NCBI GenBank assembly: GCA_022494885.1
Contig: JAGVSM010002439.1
Span: 62,001 to 126,000 of the forward strand
Source: Micrasema longulum
Lineage: Eukaryota > Arthropoda > Insecta > Trichoptera > Brachycentridae
Direction: 5' to 3'
Length of the DNA: 64,000 nt
Positions within the stretch are counted from its first letter, which is position 1. Every line of letters starts with the position of its first letter. A model generated the notes under the pieces. The model was not told the DNA's origin and searched no databases. It was given only the letters and a program-made list of their open reading frames with translations. This document shows, in pieces, positions 1 through 12,500 of the stretch. A program made the position numbers and the translations under genes.

Positions 1-207
1 GACTATTTAGTAAGAACACTCAACATCCCAACTGAACCTAGAGGCAGAGGTAGACCCCCAGCAACTTGGTGGTGTAATATTGAGGAGTTGGCAGAACAAG
101 ATGTTTCCTTTATGACAACCCAGGACAGAAGATCCTGTCGCTCGCGTAAGAAGAGGCCCGACCCTGGATGAACCGGGATAGGGGGCAGGGAGAAGAAGAA
201 TGATCAT
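1..207 (+). mobile_element. LINE reverse transcriptase C-terminal fragment
   Basis: The plus strand reads a short frame with RGRGRPPATWW followed about 20 residues later by TQDRRSCRSR. This is the usual end of many insect non-LTR retrotransposon polyproteins (GRP..W ... QDR..WR). The fragment starts outside the window and stops at a TGA near 170. It lies in the last visible intron of haspin, on the opposite strand. Clade not assigned. Confidence 0.6.
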
Positions 208-331
208 AGTAGGTTAAATCCAATACTTGTCTACACTAAAATGACTTATACTAAAATGACTATCAATAGTGGACCACAATAAAATCAAGTCAATGAACAA
301 AAATGTGACACTGTATGGTTATTAAAGTTAC

Positions 332-537
332 CCGTTCTTCTGTCGCATGAGACGATAAATATCAAATTGGTAGTCGCCTTCGGCCACAAACAGATCCGGA
401 TCCTTGGCCAGATTATTGAAGATAGTTTGTCCAGCGGAGGGAAGGGTGATACGGGACAGGGTGAAATCTATAATGTTCCCGCACACGCCCGCAGTAGGCA
501 CCGAGTAGGACTCCCCGCGCAGCTTGTAATTTAACGC
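332..537 (-). CDS. haspin: haspin exon 9 (kinase DFT segment)
   Basis: 206 nt, preceded by acceptor tag at 540-538 and followed by donor gtaact. It begins [10 protein letters not shown] and holds IIDFTLSRI and [11 protein letters not shown], both haspin-specific blocks. It ends with two bases of a split codon, so at least one more exon is needed. The 330 bases to the left hold only intron and a LINE fragment. Confidence 0.92.
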
Positions 538-3500
538 CTAAAAGAAGGAGAATTATAAATCAACAGACAGATACGGTGCTGAAAAATAACTATGAATACA
601 GTCAAGTCCCTTCATCAATTGCCCAGTTCATTAGGTAATCTGATAAAACAAGATTAAATATGCCGTTTAACAAGATAATGAATAATTCCTCCTATACAAA
701 TTTATTTACTGTCCATGCTAGACTGTGGAATCATCTCCCATCCACTAAACCTTTTTAAACACATCTAAAGAAACATTTCTTATATTTTCCTTACACACTC
801 CTTTAATTCGCTTTTCCCTATAAACATTTTAACTATAAAATAAATAACATATTTTATTGTATTGGTTGGTTAGAAGAAATTAGCATTTGGCAATAAGCCC
901 GCCAATGTCCAAATATAATTGTACAAAAAGTAAAATAAATTAAATAAAAATTCCTACGTATCCGACTACTCAGATAATTGCAAGACTTAAAAAAATTACA
1001 ATGCTGAAAATAGATCTATCGACTAATAAACTGGAACATACATCACAATAATTTGTCAATTGGATATAATATATGTATGTAACTTTATATCATTTCAAAT
1101 AATATGTCTTTGTATCATTTTGCGGGGTAATTCCTACAACTAGGTAACTTCAAAATCATCATTTGAGTTACCTACTAAAAACAGATTTTTTTATACTCCT
1201 CCATGAATGCTACAAAGTGACAAGTCATGCATTCAAATCATCATATTATGATCTTAATGAATCACGACTTGTTTATTTGTAGCATTCATGGAGGAAGATA
1301 AAAAAATGTGTAAAAAAAATAAAACAGTAATGGTCCTATCTCTAATAACAAACAAGTTCATTTGACAAAAAAGTTATTTCTCCACATACACCGAGTGGAA
1401 AAGATAAAATTGATGTTGCCATTAGACTAATTACACTTTGGACTAATTTGGAAGAGATTATGGACAGAACACATTAAGTAATTACCTTTTTATCAGAATT
1501 GGAAACGAGCACATTACCCCAGTGGAGATCTCGGTGCTCAAACTGAAAAGCTTCTTCAGCTACAGCAAGAGCAAAAGCCACCTAAAAAATTTCAATATCT
1601 ATTATTCAAACTGAGTGTGAAATTAATAATTATTATTTACTTTATTTTATTAACATATATGGCAAAAATGCCTTTTACAAAAATTATAATATAAATATAT
1701 TTGGTTTAATCAACACATTCAATACTTTTTACCCAAGATTCGGAAACAAATATTCAACCTTAAAATTAAACACATTCAAAAGTTTAAAACAATTAAAAAA
1801 TAAATGTAAAAATCAAATTAGATAGTAAAATATTTTAAAGAATTAATACAACAAGAAAATCATAAAGCACCGTTTCATAAAAAACGCATACAATACTTTT
1901 TACCCAAGATTTAGAAACAAAAATTAAACCTAAAAATTATATGACACACTCAGTAGAAGTTTAAAACAATTTTTGAAAAAATGTAAAAATCAAATAAAAT
2001 AATAAAATATTTTAATTGTTTGCAAACGCAGACAAACTATTATTTACATTTGTGAAAAATGAGTTACAAATAATGCTGCGGATGAGTGAAAATCTAGTCA
2101 TGATTCAAAACACACGGACTAGACTTTCAACCATCTGCAGAAAAACTTTTCCTTCAATAGCTTATTGGAGCTTCCATTTTGTCACAAAAAAGGAGAGTTG
2201 ATTTACAAGCCATCTATATAATATTGCTAGATAATGTCAGTGGCAGTATTTCCATAGAAGCCCATAAGCCGGGCTTGCCTATTAATTTTATTTCGAAATT
2301 ACCAAATCTGGACCAAACGCTTAAAAATAATTCATTTCGTTGTTTAAATTTCGCACCAAATGAGAATTAGAGATCTGTTCGACGCTGGTACTGTTCGCAT
2401 CCCGAGATCCGAACCGTATGAAATCCGTGCGCGCGAACGACACTATATCTTCTTATCTCGCTCACGCACGTGGGGTTCTTATGGGGCTTATTTCACGTTG
2501 CAATTCGCATGTGATGCAAACAGTAAACTCATAAAATGTTTGTCTGTATATGTTGAGTTTTATATGGGAATCTGAAGCCAGCTTCTTTAAGGTAAAGTTG
2601 GCAGAGAGCGCCTCTTGTATTTCGTATTGAACAAACTTTACGATTGTTTATTATGCTCTTTTTAACGGAATTTGATAATTTTAAACGGTTATTTTTATCT
2701 TAATTGATTAAAGACCTGTACTGGTTAAGATTTATGATAATTTACTTCATTTTGTGCAAACGTCATATATAAAAAGAATTAGGAGATGGCCGACGTTTCT
2801 TTTTTATTTGCCTATCTACTTTCCTTTTCCTTTTCCAATATTCTATATCAATTATAATTTATCTTTATTATATTTATGTGTCTATGGGTTCCGATGACTA
2901 TTATTCAACTCTACACATGCTATATTTTATTAATATTACTTATTGGTAATGGTTGATATCTGAGGAATTACTTTATATAAAATAATATTGTGTTTTCTTT
3001 ATTTCATATATTTAAACGAACTCAGAAAGATTATCCTATGCATATTTTCATAAAATATTTTTTTTCATCATAATATACCTTTTGGATGCTTTGTAGACTG
3101 TACAACTGTAGTGAAGAAAGCATACATCATGTTTTCACAAAAGTGAATTTATCATAATTCCTTTTCCGCACCTAATGGTGCATAGAGCACTGCAATCGCA
3201 GTGTATCTTGATCATTTTTGCTACATGAAGGTAGGGTCATCAGTCTTATGCTTCAAGTACCAGTCCAAGGACTATGACACATTCTAGTGTAAAAACACCT
3301 TTTTAAATAAATATTTCAAATCAACCATGTCGGGAATCGAACCCGAGACCTTTTGCATGGTAGGCAAATGCGCTGACCACTATACTATGAGGCCGTCAGG
3401 GAATTATGCCACATGTGAATTAAAAATATATATATGGGCTTGCCTTACTCGTAAACCCTAGGCACGCTACTGGATAGTGTACTAATAATCTTTCAGCTGT

Positions 3501-6500
3501 GTTTAACTTGAAAAATATACAGATAGAAAATATTTTTATTTTTTTCTCATATTTTTGCTCACTGCAAGAAGTTGAATTTGGTGCACACATTGCCTCCATT
3601 CTTCAGTCTTCTGCCACATTGATTCAAGCAATTCGAGATAATTTTATCTGGTCAACTCATCTTGTAAGAGACTGTCCACTTGCTTACCTTTCCTCAACAC
3701 AACTCGTTACTAGTTTTCTCAGTCTTGTTTCTGACAACACTCCTTTTTTCTTATGGTGGGAGATGGCGAATTTTATTTTGTCAGCAGCCGCTCTGAACGA
3801 CTTTGACTCCCGGAGAATACATTTTGTTTGAGCCACAGTTCACAAGATCCGAAGTTTAGAGGATACTTATAAATATATGTTTTATCAACGTGAACCGGTT
3901 TTTACATTTCTTTGTCAGACTGATCATCACTCATTTGGCCATTACAATTAGTTTTCAAGATCCAGATCACAATCTTCAGATAAAAGCTGGGTAAATAAAA
4001 TAGTCAACTGCGCTCAAATCTTGTCAGAGTTTTTAAGATGCCAATGATAAGGAATAATAATATTTATAATTTTTCTACTATTTTTATTCTAATTATGTAA
4101 TGACCTCATTTTTATTCTACTATCAGAAGCAATTTCTGTTTTTTTTTATGTGCATCAATAACTTAACTAAATACACGGAAAAAACAACAAAACAAAAACC
4201 AAAGATGACAAAATAAAAATCAAATAAAACGGAGAAAGGAGGATGAATGTCAATTCTCCCAGTGGATGAGTGAAAATCTAGTCACGACATACAAAACACA
4301 TGCACTAAATGTTCACCCACCCACCGGAACAATTCTAAATGAAGACGAGTGATGGCTGCATAACTACAAGCAAATGAATACAAAGTAATATTAATCAAAA
4401 CACAACTAAATTAATAAAAAAATAAACATGTTTTTTCCGTCTCCAACACGGTAATCAGACAATCATTAGTTACAAATTAGAGTTACCATTAATTAAATAT
4501 ACTAGAAGGCCAAATCATTACCACAGAATGACGTAAAGTCTTTCAATTATATAAAATCAACCTATGATTTAATTATTCAGCGTTGAAGTTTAAATTATTT
4601 TATTTCATGAATTAGTGGTCTAAATGGGCCAGTCAGAAAATAAATTAAGTAATGGAGACAGTTAAAAGCAAAAAATGCTACAAAACAAAATATTTGTTAC
4701 AATACATATAATCATGCAGAAAAAAAATCCATGTTAGAAAACAATTTACCTGGAAGAAGAGATAGTAAGACTGCACAGCATCAATGAACTTGTACGCCTC
4801 GAGGTCTTTACCTCCGTTGGCTAACTCCAGCACAATGTAGAGTTGACCGGCGTCAAAAAGTGTCGGACAGTCGTTTTCAGAACCTTTTAATTCATCGTAT
4901 AGTTCCCACAGCTCGATAAGGCGCGCAGGATAGCGGCCCTTAACGCATCGCACGCAGTTCACTTTGTTGAATCCCACAGTATAGTTGTCTTCGTTGTTGC
5001 GTAGGTCACTCAATTCCCTAGTAGAGAAATTGTATTTAATAAATAAAAACAATACTTCATTTAAAAGCTGTGTGTGATCTCTCTCCCCTGTTATTATTTT
5101 GAAAAACTAATTAAACTCTTACCCATAATATTACCAATTAACTACAGTGCTAAAAAAGAAGATAAAAAGAGAAAAACTCCATTACAAACCATAAATGTGT
5201 CTCAATAAATTTTATTAAGATTATTTTGTGAATAAATCAATCTAGGAATGTAGTGGAATTATTTATTTAAATATTTCAAGAAATCAAAAGAGAAAAATCA
5301 ATGTAACATAAATTAATTAAATCACAGGAAAAAAACATTTTTAATCCTTCAGATTGTCGGATGTTTTGTCCATGAGCTAAATAACCAATTACTTCTACCA
5401 TTAAATTTGCAAAAACCTATTTGAATGTTTACCAACATAAGTATGTAGAGCCAAATTGAGTTGAGTCTTCCGATGATCTTGGATGCACTGGCAGCCAGTC
5501 TAATTTGGTTTAACTATGACATGCGTTACATATTCTGTGAAACATTAAGTGGTACCATAGTGATTTTAAACACATTGTCCTAAATCAGGCAAAATCTTGA
5601 ACATAGCCGAATCGACATGCGCAGAAAAATTACCCAAACGAAAGACTCAACTAAATTTTACTCTACCTTAAATTTCACACACTTATAAACAAGAAATACC
5701 AAAGGGAAACTATTCTCAAGAATTGAATAAGAGTTGCCACATTCAAAACGATTGTATGAATTAATAATCCAATACAAATATTCTTTGTGATTGATTTTCA
5801 ATTGCTCATTCATGGAGAGATAGTATGCTGAAGGTGAAATGACCGGTCTCACACTTTAGGTATAATATTATTTTATATAACTTACATAGCAATAACCACT
5901 TCCGAGATGATCTCATCAAATTTCTTCTGTCGATCGCCATTAACTAACTCCGTCCCCTCTATTGGTATAACTTTCATAACAATCGGATTAGTGGGATCAT
6001 CTTCATTCTTATACAGAAATACTTCTCCGTATACTCCTTCGCCAATTTTGCAACACTTTTGCAATTTACTGAAAGAAAGAAAAAAGATTTATACAAATGG
6101 TATTAGAAATCATATAGTGACATATCAATAGAGATGGGGAACTCTTTTGAGAATATAATATGGAAGTTTAGGCATTACAAGGCTTACAACCTGCCATTGG
6201 CTGGTTAAAACAGGGTTCACACGAAGACAAAACAATAGATAGGACAACATTGTCCGGTCCCAGCTACATGAACAGCCTCAGCCGCACAGGACAGAAAAAT
6301 ACAACAATTCTACCATAGTTCACGCTGAACACTGCGAAAATGAATATACAAAGACACGCGTTACGAGCTAGTATGCGAAAAGTATGACTTATTTTATACC
6401 AAGATGTATTGGAATTGTTGGGGGACAATCTAAATAATAAAAAGGTATTTTTTAGAAAAAATGTGCAAGAATGACAGCAATTGACTATTGTCCTACTGTT

Positions 6501-9500
6501 TTGTCCGTGCGCATTGCCATGAGTACAATGCAGCTGTACATGGCGGTGGAGATAATCCATCGTCTTGCGGAGACAACCTGCCCATTCATCTCTATGACAA
6601 TGTTTAGGTCAATTGTCCTGTCCTTGAGCGAATGCTACTTAAATTATCACTATCATGATCGTAATTCACATAGGATTGTTTTTCCCTATGTGAAGAACGG
6701 TACATTTTTCAGCGTTCAGCGAGATTAGTCAGTTCTTAGTCCATTCATTGATGTGTCTCAAATCCTAGAGAAGTTGTCCAAAGTCTATCATGATCGTAAT
6801 TCCACCGCTCTACCACTCCCCTGGTAGCATTCTTTAGACTTTGATATCTCAAATTAGACATTAAAGCTTTTTTTATTTGTACCAAAATTTCATAATTAAA
6901 CCTTTGGATAACAATAAATATCAATATATACGGCAGTTTGTATACCAATGCAGTCCGCGTAGCACTATTTGATGCGGAAAGGGAAAGATGATGATTTATA
7001 TGCAAACTTTTCAAAGAATACTATTACTAATAAAAATACTAAAAAAAGTGATCCGGAAAAGCGTTATCTCATAATTGATAAGATGTTGCTAAGGCATTTA
7101 GCATATAGTGATTTAAATTAATAACGAACACAAATAATAGTCTTGTACGAAGCAGAAAATTTACAAAGTTGTAATTTTAATGGTGATTAATTGCCACAAT
7201 ATTAGCAACATCATTTCCAATATGTATGCAGGAAACATATTAAAAATTTTGTATAAATATTTGTTCCGATTCTTCTGCAAAAATTTAACAAGGCGAATTT
7301 GTTGTATACATTACAAAGTAAAAATAATATTTGCATTTGAATTCACAATAGTTTAAACAAGAAACAATGTTATTATTGTCACAACTGAACATTTAACAAT
7401 GGACATCTATACACGCGTCTGATTGTACAAATAAAAAGATTATCATATCTACAGAATCTACACCTCATCTACAAAATATAACGTACTTGGCGGGGTTCCG
7501 CAAGGTTCAGTCCTTGGCCCGATCCTCTTCATCCTTTACATTAACGATCTCAAAACAATCATAAAATCTCACCGAGTGTCTTTGCAGGTGACACCAAACT
7601 CCCCCCTTCTATACTTTGGACAACTTCTCTAGGATTTGAGACACATCAATGAATGGACTAAGAACTGACTAATCTCGCTGAACGCTGAAAAATGTACCGT
7701 TCTTCACATAGGGAAAAACAATCTTATGTATACTTATCTTTTAGGTGGTGTCTAACTTAAAAGCCGTAAAGCATCAAAAAGATCTCGGCACAATGATATC
7801 GATGTATTTAAAATGGGAAGCTCACATCATATCTATCGCCAAAAAAGCGACAATTTATTTTATTAAAATGGCATTCCAAAATATCACTCCGGATATTTCT
7901 TAAAATATATAAGACCTATATTGGAGAATGGATATCAAGTACGGAGTCCCTATTTTACTAAAGACATCGAGCTACAGGACAAAGTCCAAAGATGCGCTAT
8001 GAAAATCCCCAAATTACTCAAAAGGATGCCCCACTACGGTAAATTAAAAGCACTAGGGCTTACATCATCGGAAAAACGACGGAAGAGAGGGGACTTAATA
8101 GAAACTTATAAGATCCTCAATGATTACTATGACTGCCCCATTAAATCCCAACACAAATTTACATGATAATAACTGGAAGCTCTATCATCCCTAATTTCAC
8201 CTCAATCTCTAGAAAAACTTCCTTTCCAGGAATGGTTTCAGACTGGAATAAATTGCCAAGCCTAGTTGTCCTTTCCATTTCAGTCTAAAGTTTAAAAACC
8301 GTTTGGATGCCTTTTTTAAGGAAGAGGAATGCAGACAAAAAGCAGTTCACGAGATATAAGCGCACCAGCAAACGCTTCCTAAATAAATAATATATTTGAC
8401 GGGTAGAGAACAATAAAATTAATTGTGACAACATGATGTTAACTTTTTGATATATCACACCTCCGATAACACAAGATATCACAACTAAAAAAAAGGATTT
8501 TGTGTTAAATATACAGAATAAATTATGTAAAAAAAAAAAATATATGCTAAAAAAGGTATAATTCTAGCTTAAGGTTTAACCACTTAATGGCTTTTCGACA
8601 CACTTATATTTAACAATGTTTTTAATGCAGCCATTCCCAGTGTCATACTTGAAGTATTTTTTTCACGACAATCGAGATTTAAAATAAAAAAACTGTAATA
8701 ACATTTATTGAGACAAATCTAAGTATATATATATACATATATATGTATTATGACACATCAGAATTGCTTTAAAGGATAAGAAGAAAATAAAGTTTTAACT
8801 TTTTCCTGTCTGAAAGAACTTCTAGGTTCAGTTACACACCAATCGGCAAAATTAATAACTGTTTATTGATCATATTTTCTCAAAATGGCGGCATTTACAA
8901 CAATACCGGTGACATTTCGAAATGTTTATTTTTTTTGGGCTCAACAATAATATGTTTTTGCAGATTTTATACTGGGTGAGTGCTTCAAAATTACTTTTGT
9001 TTGTTGTTTACTGTGTTATGATGCATTTACTATAATATTTATTAGTAAATTTTATATTTATATGTGTTGGAGATGCCTCGAGCCATCGCCGAAAAATTGA
9101 TGTCCTATAAAATTCAGGCTCAATAGTGCAAGTCGTTATCCACGACATCAGATCTGAACAGCGATACTATTAAGAGAAGAAAGATGAATAATGTCAGTTT
9201 CCAACGATATTTGCCTAGAAAAAGGAGGTGTACATTGGCCTGTATTCGGGGAGAAAAAACGTTGATGCGAAACGTGCACTTTGAAGAAAATAGAATACTT
9301 ACTCATCATGCTCAAACCGTAAAATTTATTTATGCTGCAAGGAAAGGAATAATTGTATGAATAATTATCATAATATTACTCAATGTTTATTTTTAAATAA
9401 TTACATTACTGCCTGAAGAGACCCGAAAGTTCTATTGTTATAAAACCGGAATGTAAAATAACAAAAAATATTTTTTTAAATACATTATGTCTTATTCAAC

Positions 9501-12500
9501 TCCTAACCAAACCTAAATAATGAGAAAATAAACATTTAAAACCAAGTTTTGTGATACCTTCGGCAGGAAAGGGTTAAGACAACATGTTAATTTATGAGCT
9601 CTCCTAGAAATTATTTTAAGTTATGACTATTTTATCAAATATGCATCTTTTTATATATATATATATATAATTGTTTACAAATAATTTTGTGATAAGAAAT
9701 GCGTCCGAGGATAGTTATAATGTAAGTTTGTGGTGTAGTGGTCAAGACGCTTGACTCACACACGGAAGATTCCGGGTTCGATTCCCGGTGAGAACACAAA
9801 AATTCAATGTGATTTTTCTCAAGCCTGGGTGTTCTGTGATGTAATTTACCACTGTAATTGGGCCTCCAGGCCTGTTGGGTTGCAAAATGAAAAAATGAAG
9901 TTTACATAGCAAAATAAAAAAAACAAATATATAAGTTTTTAAGCCAAAACTCACCCGTCTGGATAGCATTCATCAAATGGCAGTGGATGTGTCTGGTTGC
10001 ATCGTCTCAATACCAAATCCCTGGCATTGAGGGTCGGCCAACCCGAGTCTGATTGTTTCTCGTCTAGTATAGCACTGTTACGCCCAACTTTAGAGATTGC
10101 AAGTCTCGATAGGTTGATTGCCGTGTCATTACAAGCGTCAGATAATAAATCTACAAAATAATCAATTGCTTTGTTAAATTGCATTCCTAGTGTATTCCCA
10201 ACGGCAGAGACATTTGAGTAAGACGCATTTATACACGAATTTCGTAAGCGGTCATAAAAAATCTAGTGAATGTTTCGCACTCTTAGAGTTGAAATATAAT
10301 TTAGAGAAAAAACAAACTAGTTAACTCGAGAAAATACTTAAGGGTAAAAAGGAATATCGGTCACGGCCGAAAAAATGGGACAATTTAAACAAAGCAAACT
10401 TAACTTAACCTTGAGTTGGCGTATTGTTGTTAATTTTACATGAAATAAGATTAATAAAAATATATGGGAGTGTAGTAATTACCTTCACAGAACAAAGGAA
10501 GATACATGCACTTGGTTTTCCTGACTTGTGAACAAAAACAACGGTTTATAAAGCAATTATCCCGTTACGAGGGATACGCTTACTATGGCCGACGTCGAAA
10601 CTTTCACAACAAATTATCGAAAAAATCACAAGATTTCCTTTAAAACGGAAGCTGGATATATTTATTTATCACTTAAATAGTCCAAATACAGTTTTTAAGC
10701 ACTGAAGAAATGAAAAGGCAACTTGAATTTATCAAACACGTTTCGGAATAAAATTCAACGCGTCACCTCTCCTTTGTCCGTAACGATGCCAATCGGTGTT
10801 ACCAGTAGAAAATAAAACTGACGTCAACTTAACGGTTGATGTGAAAATGAAAATAATTTGAGTAGGAGATAATAATAAGGGAAAATAATCAAATAAAATA
10901 AAAAAATAACAAATTAATATTAACGGTCTTTAAATAAAAAATTGTATTCTATAAAGGGTCGACTAGAATAACAAGATTATTAAGCTTTATAAGCATACAA
11001 ACAAAAATAACAAAGGGCAACACTACGCAAGATTCAACGACTTCCGGAAATTCATAGTGACGTAGTAGGTCTCCAGTAGAAAATCAAGCATTTCCTGGTA
11101 TTACTCGATTGCCAGGCTCGTATTTTAATAGGACACAAAAAAAACTAAAGGTGAATACGATATTGCAAAAACTTTTTTATACACCCACGCTTGGGTATAA
11201 TACGTACATTTTTTCATATGTATTTGATTGTTTTATTTTTTTAACTGTAAATAAAACACAAACAAAAAAAAAACAATTTTTAACTACCTACTACTTTTAC
11301 GCCATTTCCCAGAAAGGATTGAAAAAGAGTACTCCTCTCTGAGGATAGAACCTCGTTTGCTTCTATCTTGAATCTCGACATATATTCCTAACTTCTTCCA
11401 CCTTCATACAACAATTATTCAAAGATAATAAATAAAACTAATATGTATTTATAATTGTCAAACAAATAGATCACAGAAGCGAGTGAAAACAAAATTACTT
11501 TACAATTTTATTGCACTTAAATGCATAATAATATTAAGTATTACAAATTAAATCAATATGAATTAATAATATGAACCATTAATGTGATAAAAAAAAACAT
11601 TAGCAAACAAGGACGAAAAAAAACAAATTCTCTAAACGGCTGCGATTCAAACGAAAATATACTAGCTTAATCATTCAAAAACATTATTAAATTTATAGTA
11701 AGTTATTTTTTACAGCAAATAATAGGGAAATATCACATATTACGATATTGTAGAGAAATGTTTTCATACATAAAGGTAAAAAAGAAATTCAATAAAAAAT
11801 ACGTTAGAAAAACGCGACGTGTTTGGCCTTGGTTGTTGTGACGTCAAGATTCGTAATGTCGTTCGACGCAAATTTCAACGGCCACGAACAAATAAACACG
11901 AATCGTGACGTATTAGGGGCGTGGCCAATGGAATCACTGTTTTTGCGAGAATTCAAAACTACAAATTTAAAAGTATTTTTTAAGCTACTAACAATTAGAA
12001 GAATTTTTTTTTTTACTGGACAGTATTTCATAGATTTTGATTAATTTAAAAAAAAATTATAAAGTGATATTTCCCTATTCATCAATACGCATTAAAAAAA
12101 TTGAGGTTTTTTCATGTACATCTGGCAGCATTTAGTGACGTCAATAGGAAAACAATATTTCTAAAGAAATAACATGCCATTTATGCTATTTCCCAGAAGA
12201 GATGAGTCACTTTAGTTCTCCGATATCAACCATGACTGTCTAACTAGATAAAGCTACATTCTTCAGACTAAAGGTTGCATCACTAAATGATTTTTGACCT
12301 GTAATAACACTACATATGAGACAGACTAAAGACTACTCATCGTCATCATCATTCCATGTCCGCTCCCTAGTTGAAGCATATGGTGTCCACAAAAAGCCTC
12401 CAGGCATCTTTGCCCGCTGCCAGCTCTAACGCATCCTACCAAGTCAGGTTCGCATCCTGTAGTTTTGACATAACTGCAGACGAACAGTTAGCAGCGGACA

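Noticed and set aside
3324..3395. Functional tRNA-Gly gene
   Set aside because: The B box is good but the acceptor stem does not pair and the sequence continues as repeat.
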